Notes under the pieces: generated by a model
Databases searched by the model: none
Seen by the model: only the letters and a program-made list of their open reading frames with translations
Told to the model about the DNA's origin: nothing
Program-made: the position numbers and the translations under genes
Assembly: GCF_963169125.1 (NCBI RefSeq)
Contig: NC_084801.1
Span: 75,953,696-76,017,695, forward strand
Reading direction: 5' to 3'
Length of the DNA: 64,000 nt
Source: Humulus lupulus
Lineage: Eukaryota; Streptophyta; Magnoliopsida; Rosales; Cannabaceae
Part shown: one piece after another, positions 45,690-56,429 of the stretch
Position numbering within the stretch: position 1 is the stretch's first letter
How the letters are laid out: every line of letters begins with the position of its first letter

Positions 45690-46440
45690 TATTGACGCGG
45701 TTCTTCGGCAACAGATAATTATATGAATAAGGAGAGGGATTAGTGCTAAATGATGAACCGTTATAGATGAATGATCTCAAAGGAAAATTATAACTCGAAT
45801 ACTTTTTTAGGTGGTTCAAAGGTTAAAATCCTTCTAGTCCACCAGCAAATATTATTGATATATCTCTAATATTCCTTACAGGGTATTTCTTTACAAATTA
45901 GAAGCCAACCCTTTGCAACTCCCAGGGTCTCCATATTTATAGAGAGAGGACAACTGGGTGTTGGCAAAGGAGGTCATCCCATGACCTTCTTACCCATTAT
46001 GTCACTTCTACGACATTCATGATTAATTCCTAAAACCTGAAAATGAAGTGTGGTCTAATCAATAGGTAAGGGGGATAATGGGCCGCATGGCCCAACCCAG
46101 CCGTGGGTGCCTGAACACGCACGTTTATGCTGCATGTCCGAGAATTCAGGAATGGAGTAGACACGTGATATCTGATATATGCACGTTTACATTGCGTGGA
46201 TGACTTTATAAAAGGTCAGAGGTGTCAACTCAAGCTCATACCCCGAGCTTGATGTAGTCTCAGCTCGTGGTGTCCACACTACTGACCCGATGCCTTAGTA
46301 ATCGCACTAAACCTTTGGTTATCTCGAACTAAAGAGGTAAAGCCTTGTAACAGCAGCTCCGGGTAGGTGGCTTCCACGTGGCTGATTGCATTATGCCATT
46401 TCCCAGCTCACTAATAATCCATGGATATTTAGGGCGAACA
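45690..46440 (-). repeat. Element D 5' LTR
   Basis: 751 bp, TATTGACGCGG (TG mutated to TA) to GGGCGAACA. Sense-strand TATAAATA at 45934-45941. Confidence 0.92.
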
Positions 46441-46633
46441 ATGTCCCTAATTTTTTTTAAAGCAAAAATCTCTTACCTTAACATATTGATGCACTTGTTC
46501 CATAAACACTCATTAATTATTTTAATTGATTTTAACATTGTACAAGTCAAATAAAATTTTATTTAATTAATCAAAAACATAAATTAATTTAAATAATGAA
46601 TTAAATATATATATTACTTTTATTAAAAGAAAA

Positions 46634-46752
46634 AGTATATATTACTTAAAATTACTAAAGTAAACTTTTATTCATTAACACATATTTACATATTTACTAA
46701 AATATTTTGTTTACTTATTAATTAAATCAAAATTATATTATTGTATTAGTTC
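46634..46752. repeat. Left arm of a palindrome flanking element G
   Basis: About 119 bp, reverse-complementary with minor differences to 56310-56424. Without G the two arms would be separated by only about 45 bp, a MITE-like hairpin. AT-rich, no coding. Confidence 0.75.
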
Positions 46753-46797
46753 TTATGTTCTTAAACTAAAATTATTTGATTGGTATGAGTAAGAACT

Positions 46798-47096
46798 TGT
46801 TACACCCAAATTTCGAGAATAGAAATTATGGTCTCGAAAGACAGGCTCGTAAAATGTAAGCTCAAAATAACCAAGTGTGCCACATCATCAGCATTTATGC
46901 GAATTGGGTTTTGTAGTTTCGCTCGGCATTAGGACGACGATGATGGAATTGGTGAGCTCAGAACTACGTGCAATCTTGAAGATGTTTCGAGGTTAGAAAT
47001 CAAGCTCGAAGCTACAAATACAAGGCTTCAACACTTGTATAAATTTATTGGTTTATTCTTATGGGCGATCGAGCACCAGTCAGGAAGGTTCGAGCC
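46798..47096 (+). repeat. Element G 5' LTR, first part
   Basis: Aligns with 55483-55780 of the right LTR. About 27 bp of LTR sequence is missing at the junction with H. Confidence 0.8.
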
Positions 47097-47098
47097 TA

Positions 47099-47726
47099 GA
47101 CTCGTGACCCTCAAGGTAAAGGCTTGGAATGCAAATGGCAAAGACCTGTGCCACAAGCCTCGTAAGGCATGCACCTCTCTTATAGAGCATTTCTTTATGC
47201 ACAGGCTCGAGTAAGATCACCCTTCAAAACTAACAGTGCATCTCAGGGTCCCTAGGAGGCAGATATGCCTTGCCCCTAATAGACCACCTAACACCGAGGC
47301 CTCGCACAGAGGCGTCTCGGGCACAGTGCATCTACACCTCGCACCATGGCATCGCACCATGGCATCTCGCGCACAGTGTGGGTCCATCTCGCGAGGCATG
47401 GCCTCGCACCACGGCACCTCACGTGCCCATGCCAGCGCCTTGCCTAGGTGTCTCGCGTACCAACGCCAGCGCCTCACCAAGGTATCTCATGCGCCCAGGC
47501 CAGCGCCTCGCCCAGGCGCCTCGCGCGCCCACGCCAGCTCCTCGCCCAAGTGTTGGAATTTTTTTTGTAATATCAGACTATTCTAAAAGCTATATATATG
47601 TTTTTCTTCTTTTGTTCACTTGCATTTTTCCTCCAAATTTCGACAAGTTCTTTTTCATTCATTAGGTTCTGATTAATTCTTTGAGTTTTGTATCCATATT
47701 TCGTTGACGAGTTTCTGCAGTTAACA
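47099..47726 (+). repeat. Element H 5' LTR, shortened
   Basis: Matches the ends of 52061-53531 but lacks its first about 30 bp and about 740 bp of the middle. It has about four copies of the 34-bp GC-rich repeat (47420-47550) against about twelve in the 3' LTR. Confidence 0.8.
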
Positions 47727-47746
47727 GTTTGGCGCCGTCTGTGGGA
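47727..47746 (+). promoter_or_regulatory. Element H primer binding site
   Basis: GTTTGGCGCCGTCTGTGGGA follows the LTR. This TGGCGCC-type block is a common plant gypsy primer site and unlike that of the other Tat copies here. Confidence 0.7.
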
Positions 47747-47794
47747 AGGATAAGTGCCAAGCCATTGTTCTTCCATTGATTCTAGCAGGAAAAG

Positions 47795-49660
47795 ATGCCA
47801 AGAAGCTCTAAGTGACTGAGAGAACCGTGAGAGGTGGAGGTCCACCTCGACAGAGATCAGTTGAAGACCTCCATGAAGAATCCTCTGCCACCCGAAAATG
47901 AGGGTGCACCAAAGGAGCCCATGGTCCATGGAGATGAAAGGGATGCTTCATCCCCAGCTGTCCAGCCTAATGAGAACCATCCGAGACCACCGAATGCTCC
48001 CGCGAAAGATGCCAGAGAGTTTCCGCCCCCAAGGCCACTGCAGGTGCCAAACTCCGGCCGGCAAGATCCGGGTCCATCAGCACACCAGCCAGACAAGAGT
48101 CACCAAGTGCATTCCATAAGGTCGAGCTCTAGGTCTCGATTTTATGAAGAGGAGATACGCGAGTTACACCAGAAGAACCAAAGGCTAGAAACCACCTTAG
48201 AAAATATGCAAGAGGTGTTGAATGACCTACTTCAAGGAAAATCAATCGTCCCCCTTCCTAGACGAAAGGAAAGAGACCCAGAGGGTGGAGAGACCACGAT
48301 CCCTATGGATGAGGGGAGGAGTCAGCTCTCCACTAGTAATACCCCTCGGACAAAGCAGCGCAAAGGTCCTTGGAAGACGAAGCAGCCCCAGAGGCCAGGG
48401 TAGAAGAACAACGCTAAACCTCATAACGAAGTCGAAGTTACGTCAAAGGAAACACCCCCAGACCTAAGGGAAGAACTCAACAAGAAAAGGATGAATGAGA
48501 GGACTATACCTCTTGTGGTCCCCCAGAAGACAAAAAGAAAGAAAGGGCCAACCCATCCAACTTGAGAGACTCCTTGAACGAAAGAGGAGAGACTTAGACG
48601 ACGAAATGAGGAGCCTGCGGAGTAAGATAATCACCGCGTTTGGGGGACAGGCTGTCGATGATGAGTTTGATTACGAATTGCCATTCATTAGAGAAATCTA
48701 AGCCGTGCGGCTCCTGGCCAACTTCAAAGAGCCTCACGTGACCCCTTACGAGGGCAATGCAGATCCAAAATACCATCTGGATGCGTTCAATGACTTAATG
48801 ACGCTAAGGGGAATTACTAGCAAAGCCAAATGTCACTGTTTTGCTGTCACGTTAAAGGGTCATGCATACAAATGGTTCAAGAGACTCTAGCCAGGGTCCA
48901 TCAGGTCTTGGCAGCAGCTTTCTGATGAATTTCTCCAGTAACATCACGCTGTGCGTGATTACACCATGCTAGGCACCAACCTCGCTAATGTGAAACAAGG
49001 AGAAGAAGAGAGTCTAAAGAACTACATCCATAGGTTCAATATGGAGGCAGCCATGGTTGGAAGCCTAACCCGTGGAGAGCTAAAAATGGCCATTACAGTC
49101 GGGGTGCGCTCGGGTAGTAAGTTGTGGGATAACATGCTAAAGAGGGAGGTCATTGACTTACACAACTTCTACGAATGAGCCGAAAAGTACATTCGTGTCA
49201 AAGACGACCATGAGAACCTGAAGGCATCACTTGTCAAGCATTTAGGTCCCAAAGGTTCAAATGACGCAAAAAATAAAAGAGTGTACGAAGGGCCAAGAGA
49301 TGACCATTAGAGGAAGCACAAGCACAGAGGTAGCCCCAAACGGGCATCCTACACTTTCTACATTGACCTTACCCATACTACGGAGCATATCTTCATAGCA
49401 AACTAGCGTCAAGTCTCCTTCAAGAGACCCCCACCAATGAAGAGAGATTGGTCGAAGAGAGACCCTCGAAAGTACTGTCAGTGTCATGAAGACATTGGCC
49501 ACACCACCACGGAATGCACTCATTTAAAGGTTGAAATAGAGGAACTCATACGCAGGGAGCACTGTGGTAGATACGTCAAAAGAGAAAATGAAAGGCCAGA
49601 AGATAGACCAACCTTGCCATGAGCGCGAGATATAGCCCCAGAAATGCAAGGAAAGGTGAG
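47795..49660 (+). pseudogene. Element H gag
   Basis: The likely start is ATG 47795 (MPRSSK), with two TGA codons soon after. The N-terminus is Pro-rich and coiled (EEEIRELHQKNQRLETTLEN). The core is in one frame from about 48594: LPFIREI, FKEPHVTPYEGNADPKYHL, CHCFAVTLKGHAYKWFKRL, YTMLGTNLANVKQGEEESL and FNMEAAMVGS. The knuckle is KYCQCHEDIGHTTTECTHLK. Stops are frequent (near 48700, 48888, 49176). Confidence 0.82.
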
Positions 49661-49820
49661 GACGATCTTCAGAGGACTAGGATTCAGAGGAGAATTGAGA
49701 AAAGGGTGAGATAGATACGCCAAGGAAGTCAGACGAAGCCCACCCTCATGCATGCTAAGCTTAGAACAATGACCCCCAAAAAAATTTGAAGGGGAAAATG
49801 ACTCAATAACCTTCAGCAAA

Positions 49821-50429
49821 GAAGACACGCGGGGTGTGCATTTCCCTCACAATGACCCCTTACTGTTGATTGTTCAGCTTGCAAACATGAGGGTACATCA
49901 GGTCCTGGTGGACAATGGAAGCTCTGTAGACATCCTATATCGCCCGGCCTTAGAGAAGATGGGACTGGGTATCTGGAACCTAAAGCCCTGTAATACCTCC
50001 CTATATGGGTTTACAGGAGGCTCGATACAACCCCTGGGCACAATCTAGTTAGCCCTCACCATGGGAGAGCCGCACAGACAGACCACTATAATGATGAACT
50101 TTTTCGTAGTAATCTGTTCCTCGGCCTTCAACGCGATATTAGGGAGACCCTCCCTGAGAGAATTGAAGGTGATAACCTCAGTATACCACTTGGCCATAAA
50201 AATCCCAACTCCTGGCGGGGTAGCGAGCGCAAAAGGGGAACAGAAAGAAGCAAGGGAATGTTATAACATGTCCCTTCGCACAGCCATGAGACCGTCAGAA
50301 CTTATGGCGATGGTAGTGCATGGGAGCACAAGCCCGAGAGGGTTCAACCCCAAAGTCATTGAGGAGATCAGAGTCAATGGTTATGCATACGCGCCTGAGA
50401 AGGAACATCAGGTAAAACTCCACTTTTAG
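49821..50429 (+). pseudogene. Element H protease
   Basis: PR reads [20 protein letters not shown], then [35 protein letters not shown], one TAG near 50047-50049, and FNAILGRPSLRELKVITSV. It ends with EIRVNGYAYAPEKEHQVKL and a stop. The catalytic DNG is intact. The following 50430-50839 has no RT and nothing else I can name. Confidence 0.85.
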
Positions 50430-50839
50430 TATGATAAATCAAAAGGATTACCATAGTTAGCCCCCCAACATCTATGAAGTAGAGGGGTAACTTGGATGCC
50501 CTGATATGTAATATGAACATCGTCGCCACAAATAGCTATGTACTCTCCTTATTTTTAATGAATATGTTTCTTATTAGCATGTCACACTCCTCATTTATGT
50601 GAGCATGTATCTAACTCTTGTGTACCTATCACCAATTGGAATTATCAAAGTGCATGAGCAAAATGATCAAAGTGCCCGACGAGATAAATCTCGCCAACCA
50701 CTTGGGGGACAGGGTACACAGCGAAAAAGGGTCCTAAAAGAGACCCTTATAAAAAATAATAAGGAAGAAAATCGGGCAAGGCATCTCTCGAGTTCACAGG
50801 ATTAGCTACCCTTATGAACATTAAGGGGGTCAAAAGGTC

Positions 50840-51010
50840 CTATAGGAAGAGCCTCCTAATAAAGGGTGATACCTCCATGAGCGGAAAGGCCTCAGGAAGA
50901 GCCTCCCAATAAAGGTTGATACCTCCACAAGAGGAAAAGCCTCAGGAAGAGCCTCCTCGTAACGGCTAATGCCTCCACGAGAGGAAAGGCCTCAAGAAGA
51001 GCATCCATAA
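50840..51010. repeat. 50-bp tandem repeats of element H
   Basis: GAAGAGCCTCC landmarks at 50846, 50896, 50946 and 50996 give period 50. Units share GATACCTCCA and GGAAAGGCCTCA. They lie between PR and the antisense exon, as the longer repeats do in D and E. Confidence 0.85.
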
Positions 51011-51421
51011 ATAAGCCTAGAGTGGCCACCAAGTCGTCTAGCCAAAAAGGGTCCTAAAAGAGATCCTTGAAAAAATAGTACTATGCATAATGATGAGAAG
51101 GACGCTTCTAGCAAGAAATAATAAGCACGCGCAAAAGTATATAAAAGGATGGCTAGAACACAAAAGGTCAATATATCCTTATAAATACAATCAAGGTGCA
51201 CCAAAGAGAGACCTATCGAACCCCTCTTTGCGGGATCAAAAGGACCTCAAGCATAGAGAAGTAAAAACAAATGATCACATATATATATATGTAGAAAGAA
51301 AAGTTGCAATAATGTGGCAGGACTTAGAAAAGTTTCAAAAAATATATATATAATAATAATGAGGTTCAAATGAGCATACAACCAAATCGAATCAAATGAT
51401 TAAAACTACAGAAGCAAAATC
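51011..51421. other. Element H internal spacer
   Basis: Non-coding, AT-rich towards the right. An open frame at 51090-51353 has no recognisable motif and I do not call it a gene. Confidence 0.5.
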
Positions 51422-51793
51422 TCAAGGACTCCCGTCACGAGCATTCAACTCGGCCACCTTGACAACGACATGCTCACCAAAGGAAGAGAAATAAAAGTTA
51501 GGGTTTTGCCTCCACACTCCATAGAGGGCGCGCTCTATAGATATGTATTAGACCTCAGCCAAATTTGCCTCCAAGAGAGTGACCCTCTTTAGCAACGTGC
51601 TGCCTTGGCTTCCGCTCTCCTCCTCTTTTTTTTAGGACGAAGAGGCTTTCGCCAAGGCCTTCTCCAACTTGAGCTGGGTGTCAGTAAGCTCCCTCTCAAG
51701 CTCCTGAACTTGGACCGCTAGACGGTTCCTTTCGGTGTTGGACGAAGAGAGGTCCTGTGATGAGTCGGCGAAGAATTGAGCCACTAGAGAAGC
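51422..51793 (-). pseudogene. Element H: fossil last exon of the antisense gene (coiled coil)
   Basis: On the minus strand, opposite to H's gag, an acceptor-like TTTCTTATAG precedes 372 nt (124 codons) that stay in one frame to TGA at 51422-51424, with two nonsense codons (TAA 51632-51634 and another about 90 nt later). The translation begins ASLVAQFFADSSQDLSSS and continues NRLAVQVQELERELTDTQL, a heptad-rich coiled coil, then LLKRVTLLEANLAEV. It starts AS after a splice acceptor, as C's exon 4 does (ASMIAERS). Position, strand, splice site and coiled coil together support homology to the antisense genes of C, D and E. The earlier exons, including PF04195, are missing. Confidence 0.65.
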
Positions 51794-52060
51794 CTATAAG
51801 AAAGCTGAAAGAAAAAAAAATAATGAGCGAACAAAGAACCACAAACTCATCTTAGCACTTGCCTTGGGATCTATAGAGCATAATTATAGGCTCACATTCA
51901 TTCTTAACACCTCATAATAGTTTCCACCTCCAAAAGTTTGTTTTTGTGTGCCACCAAAGTAAAGAAACACACAAACACCACCTATGCTTTGAAGACACCA
52001 TAACGGAAAGTCTACCGGAGAGCCTAAAGACCCTCCCATAGACTGAGGGACAAGTGTGGA

Positions 52061-53531
52061 TATTGGAATTTTAGTCGCACAAGGCCCCGACTCGTGACCC
52101 TCAAGGTAAAGGCTTGGAATACAAATGGAAATGACCGACCTTGAGACCTACGCCACAGGCCTCGTAAGGCATGCACCTCTCTTATAAACATCGCTTTATG
52201 CACAGGCTTAGGTAGGATCACCCCTTAAAACTAATGGCGCGTTTGAGGGTCCTTAGGAGGCGGATATGCCTTGCCCCTAATAGACCACCTATAACCAAGG
52301 CCTCGCACCTTGGCGTCTTGTGTACGGTGCATCTACACCTCGCGCCACGGTGTCGCACCCTGGCATCTCGCACGCAGCGCGGGTCCATCTCGCGAGGCAT
52401 GGCCTCGCCCTATGGCGGCTCGCGCCCCCACGCCAGTGGCTCACCCAATTTTCTCGCACACCAATGCCAGTGCCTCCCCCATGCGCCTTGCGCGCCCACG
52501 CCAGCGCCTCACCCAGGTGTCTCGCGTGCCCACGCCAGCGCCTCGCCCAGCTGTCTCGCACGCCCATGTCAGTGCCTTGCCCAGGCGCCTCGCGCGTCCA
52601 TGCCAATGCCTCGCCCAGGTGTCTCACGCGCCCATGCCAGCGCCTCCCCCAGGTGTCTCACACGCCCACGCCAGCACCTCGCCCAGGCACCTCGCGCGCC
52701 CACGCCAACGCTTCGCCCAGGTGTCTCGCAGGCCCATGCCAGCACCTCACCCAGGTGTCTTGCACGCCCATGCCAGCGCCTTGCCCAGGCGCCTCGCACG
52801 CCCATGCCAGCACCTCTCGTACCTGTATCATGCGCCAGCACCTCCCCTCGGCTAGGTCCCTCCGTGCTGCGCATCCATGCGCCACATGAAACGCCACCGT
52901 GCCCCAAATCCGCGCCTCACGCCATGCACCTTGGGATCGGGTCTCCAATTAGAACGCATGAAGACTTCAATATTTGAGAATAAAAAACCCAGATATAACT
53001 CCAATAGATCATACAGGTACGAAACATGTACGGGGTATGACCCTTAAGACCCCGGATGTCAGACCCTATCCCCACGCCAGACAAGTAGTGGTCGTACGCG
53101 CAAGGTACCTGACGTGGTCCTTCTCAGACAACCTCTGACATCTGTCCCTGACAAGTAGAGGAGGTACGAGTTGTGGTGGCATGACCTGCATACTTCTGAC
53201 CATTTACCAGCATCGACACCAGTCCCCTCTACTCCACCATGACCTGTGCCACTATCACAATAGCGTACCCAAGTACCTTCTTGTCTCCTGGGACCATCTT
53301 GTATCCAAGGCCATTAGAGCCAAGCTATAAATAGAATTCCACCCCTCAGTCTAAGGGGTTGGAAAATTCTTGTAATATTAGACTATTCTAAGAGCTATAT
53401 GGAAGTTTTTCTTCTATTTTTCACTTGTAATTTTCCTCAAAATTTCTACAAGTTCTTTTTCATTCATTAGGTTCTGATTGATTCTTTGAGTTTTCCGTCC
53501 ATATTTCGTTGACAAGTTTTTGCCATCAACA
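52061..53531 (+). repeat. Element H 3' LTR (1,471 bp)
   Basis: Starts TATTGGAATTTTAG (TG mutated), ends GCCATCAACA. Preceded by purine-rich GACTGAGGGACAAGTGTGGA. TATAAATA at 53326-53333. Contains the 34-bp minisatellite. Confidence 0.82.
52420..52815. repeat. 34-bp GC-rich minisatellite in element H 3' LTR
   Basis: About twelve units of period 34 with core GCCCACGCCAGCGCCTCGCC, the start of unit positions spaced 34 bp (52431, 52465, 52499, 52533 and on). Every frame is open because 34 is not a multiple of 3 and stops are absent, so the long ORFs here are artefacts. Confidence 0.9.
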
Positions 53532-54046
53532 ATCTCGATAAAGTTCCTTGCTAAGGACGAGGTTAACCAAAGTGACAAGCTCATGATGTTGTTCGATCTC
53601 GAAAGTATATAAGTTATATGTTCGAGGTCGATAATCTAGTTTGAATACAGTTACTATTTGAAAATCCCTATTTCTTGGGGATTTGTTGTAATCTAATAAT
53701 GAATCCTGATTATCATGGGATATTATGTAATTAATGCATTTATTTGTATTTATTTAAAATTTGAATTATAACTTCGCAAAATAAGAGGGAAGATATTTTG
53801 TAAACCAGTCTACAAATAGACTGGAGAAATTCATTTGTAAAGGGGGCTAAATTTTGGACTGGGAAGACTCTGCAGAAAGTGCTTTCTAAAAGCCTTGAGA
53901 TAATTCCCCCATTCTATAATATTGACTCGTGCACTATGAAAATTTTAACTGCTGAGCCACATAAAATATCGTGTATTTTTCATTGATTTTCCCAATTCTG
54001 TGCTTAGTGCTCTTGTATTCTAAGTTGACGAAAAACAGCGTCAACA
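53532..54046 (+). repeat. Element G 5' LTR, second part
   Basis: Continues G's LTR after H and ends GCGTCAACA. Matches about 55795-56309. Confidence 0.82.
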
Positions 54047-54064
54047 GTTTGGTGCTTTCATTGA
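54047..54064 (+). promoter_or_regulatory. Element G primer binding site
   Basis: GTTTGGTGCTTTCATTGA, same as in A, C and E. Confidence 0.75.
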
Positions 54065-55482
54065 GATCATTAAGCAAGACATTAGAATGTTTAATCAAAA
54101 ACCTCTTGAATTATCAATGGCCTCTACGAACAACCCCTGCACTAGTGGGCGACCATTTCCCCCAAATACCAGAGGAGCAAACTCCTCACACTGAAGACTA
54201 CCCACATCGACTTGGGAAGCACCCCATGGCTGACCCGGGCTTTGAAGAAAAAAATGATTCATTCGATTCCCAGGGGTCGCCTGCTCCCAGATCTGATGAG
54301 GATCTTTGCTATTATCTAGAGAGATATGTTCCTATTGTGGAACTGGAGATTGACCAACTGCGCAAAAAATTGGTAGAAGTGACAACGCGCAACGAAGAAC
54401 TGGCCAGACAGGTTGCAAAGGCCCAGGCACCACCTCGGAGACCTAGAGGACGTCCTCGAGGGAGCACGACTGCTAGGAGAGCTGAGCAAGGGACCCAGCA
54501 GGCTCAGCGAAGGCCCCGGAGAAACACTCAGGCTGAAGCTACTGACATCCGACTATAGAGCTGTCAACAAGGACCAGAAATAACTGAGCTCCTCTAGTAA
54601 CCCGAAATTCAAATTCTGAGACAGTAAGGAATAACCCAGAGCCTACTTGGGCCAATTCTGGACCATCTAGGCCCAACAATGAGAGGCAGCCACCATCTCC
54701 CATAAGACACCCTTCACCAGTCCGAGAGGCCCCACGACCTGCACCATAGAGGCCGTCTCGCAGTGGCAGTCGAGATGGAAACCATTAGGCAAGACCCAGA
54801 TAGAGGAATGAAAGGGAGGCTACCCAAGAGCATAGAGCTCCCCAACCTTCAGGAAGCCAGGTTTCAAGATCACAAGCGGTTGGGGAGAGGAGGCCAACGG
54901 GTAACCCACCTCGTCATCACTGGGCCTCACAGCCGGAAAGGACTGTAAGCTTCGTAAGTGGGAGCTCAGATTACACCTGTCTGTAATTATTTATGATATC
55001 GAACCTATAAATACTGGGAATCGGGGAAATCATCCAAACCTTCGGGATCACCTGAACCATAACCGGGGGCAAGCTAATCCCATTAACCCAGATTTGCGAG
55101 ACCATTTGAACAGTAAAAAATAGTTGATGTGTGGAAATCAGAATAACCCTATTTCGGGACAAGGAGTTGGAGTTTTCATAAACAATAACCAACTCCCTCA
55201 AGTTCAAGCTCGACCCCTAGTAGATCCGGTCCAAGAGAGAATTGAGCAGTTGGAAAGGGCGTTCAGGCTCTTGCAAGATGAGCAAAACAGAGATAAGGCT
55301 GAAGAGTCCAACGATGAGCTCGTGCCTTTTGCCCCACGTATCTCTAATACCTCATTTCTACAAGGATTTAGGATACCCCACGTAGCACCATTTGATGGGA
55401 ACTCAAAACCGTACAGTCACCTGAGCACCTTCAATACCATCATGCAAGCAAGCATTGTCGGCTATGAGCTCTGATGCATGCT
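54065..55482 (+). pseudogene. Element G gag remnant
   Basis: Early gag reads HTEDYPHRLGKHPMADPGF and a coiled region VPIVELEIDQLRKKLVEVTT followed by a very Arg/Pro-rich basic stretch, then a stop at about 54556. A later frame holds RIEQLERAFRLLQDEQNR and the beginning of the core (FLQGFRIPHVAPFDGNSKP, then STFNTIMQASIVGYEL, stop). The gag core then breaks off at CMLF and enters the 3' LTR. No zinc knuckle or PR remains. Confidence 0.8.
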
Positions 55483-56309
55483 ATTTCGAGAATAGAAATT
55501 ATGGTCTCGAAAGACAGGCTAATAAAATGTAAGCTCAAAATAAGCAAGTGTGCCACGTCATCAGCATTTATGCAGATTGGGTTTGGCAGTTTCGCTCGGC
55601 ATTAGGACGACGACGATGGAATTGGTGAGCTCGGAACTACTTGCGGTCTTGATGGTTTTTTGAGGTTACAAGTCAAGCTCGAAGCTACAAATCCAAGGGT
55701 TCAACACTTGTATAAATTTCTTTGTTTATTCTTATGGACGATCGAGCACTAGTCAGGAAGGTTTGAGTCTGAGCATTGCGAGCTCGAAGAGGATGATCTC
55801 AATAAAGTATCTTGCTAAGGATGAGGTTAACCAAAGTGACGAGCTCGTGATGTTGGTCAATCTCAAAAGTATATAAGTTATATGTTCGAGGTCAATAATC
55901 TAGTTTGAATACGGTTACTGTTTGAAAATCCCTATTTCTTGGGGATTTGTTGTAATATGATAATGAATCCCAATTATCATGGGATATTATGTAATTAATG
56001 CATTTATTTGTATTTATTTAAAATTTGAATTATAACTTCCCGAAATAAGAGGGAAGATATTTTGTAAACCATTCTATAAATAGACTGGAGAAATTCATTT
56101 GTAAGGGGGCTGAATTTTGGACTGGGAAGACTCTGCAGAAATTTCTTTCTAAAAGCTTTGAGAGAATTCCCCCTTTCAATAATATTGACTCGTGGACTAA
56201 GAAGATTTTAACTGCTGAACCACGTAAAATATTGTGTATTTTACATTGATTTTTCCAATTCTGTGCTTAGTGCTCTTTTATTCTAAGTTGACGAAAAACG
56301 GCGTCAACA
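55483..56309 (+). repeat. Element G 3' LTR
   Basis: Lacks its first about 15 bp, which are replaced by gag sequence. TATAAATAG at 56075-56083. Ends GCGTCAACA. Confidence 0.82.
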
Positions 56310-56424
56310 AAACTAATGCCATAACACAATTTTGATTTAATTAATAAGTAAAAAAATATTTTAGTAAATATGTAAATATGGGTTAATGAATAAAATTTTA
56401 TTTTTTAAGTAATATATATTTTTT
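56310..56424. repeat. Right arm of the palindrome flanking element G
   Basis: Inverted partner of 46634-46752. Confidence 0.75.
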
Positions 56425-56429
56425 ACTGG

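Larger units (their letters stand above)
33885..46440 (-). mobile_element. Element D: full-structure Tat-type Ty3/gypsy element with antisense gene
   Basis: 12,556 bp with ATGTC duplications at 33880-33884 and 46441-46445 and two 751-bp LTRs that differ at about 40 positions by eye (about 5%). Sense order on the minus strand is 5' LTR, primer site, gag, PR, RT, RNase H, archaeal RNase H, IN, an internal polypurine tract, 120-bp repeats, antisense gene, terminal polypurine tract, 3' LTR. It is the only element here with the whole layout inside the window. It is inactive: frame changes in gag, RT, archaeal RNase H and IN, and mutated PR and IN motifs. Confidence 0.93.
47099..53531 (+). mobile_element. 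Element H: Tat-type element with gag and PR, no RT or integrase
   Basis: Order on the plus strand: truncated 5' LTR (47099-47726), primer site, gag, PR, 50-bp repeats, a minus-strand remnant of the antisense gene, purine-rich tract, 3' LTR (52061-53531). No RT, RNase H or IN segment is visible between PR (ending about 50429) and the LTR. The left edge lost about 30 bp of LTR together with adjoining G sequence, so no target duplication remains. Its primer site differs from that of A, C, D, E and G. Confidence 0.8.
46798..56309 (+). mobile_element. Element G: deleted Tat-type element (gag remnant only), host of H
   Basis: Left LTR 46798-47096 continues at 53532-54046 after H. It is followed by the shared primer site, about 1.4 kb of gag, and the right LTR (about 55483-56309). 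Flanks GAACT and AAACT are a target duplication with one change. PR, pol and everything after the gag core are gone: gag is fused straight into the 3' LTR about 15 bp from its start, across the shared bases ATTTCGAG. Confidence 0.82.

Noticed and set aside
47236..47665. Overlapping frames in H's 5' LTR
   Set aside because: Same minisatellite sequence as above in shorter form.
50455..50500. C-run at 50461 in H as an internal polypurine tract
   Set aside because: H is on the plus strand, so the tract would have to be G-rich on plus; the C-run is in the wrong orientation.
52420..52815. CRISPR-like array
   Set aside because: The repeats are contiguous with no unique spacers and the genome is a plant. 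The 120-bp, 50-bp and 139-bp repeats were rejected for the same reason.
52234..52977. Long open frames on both strands, 247 codons at most
   Set aside because: They come from a GC-rich 34-bp repeat that lacks stop codons in all frames; there is no protein signature.
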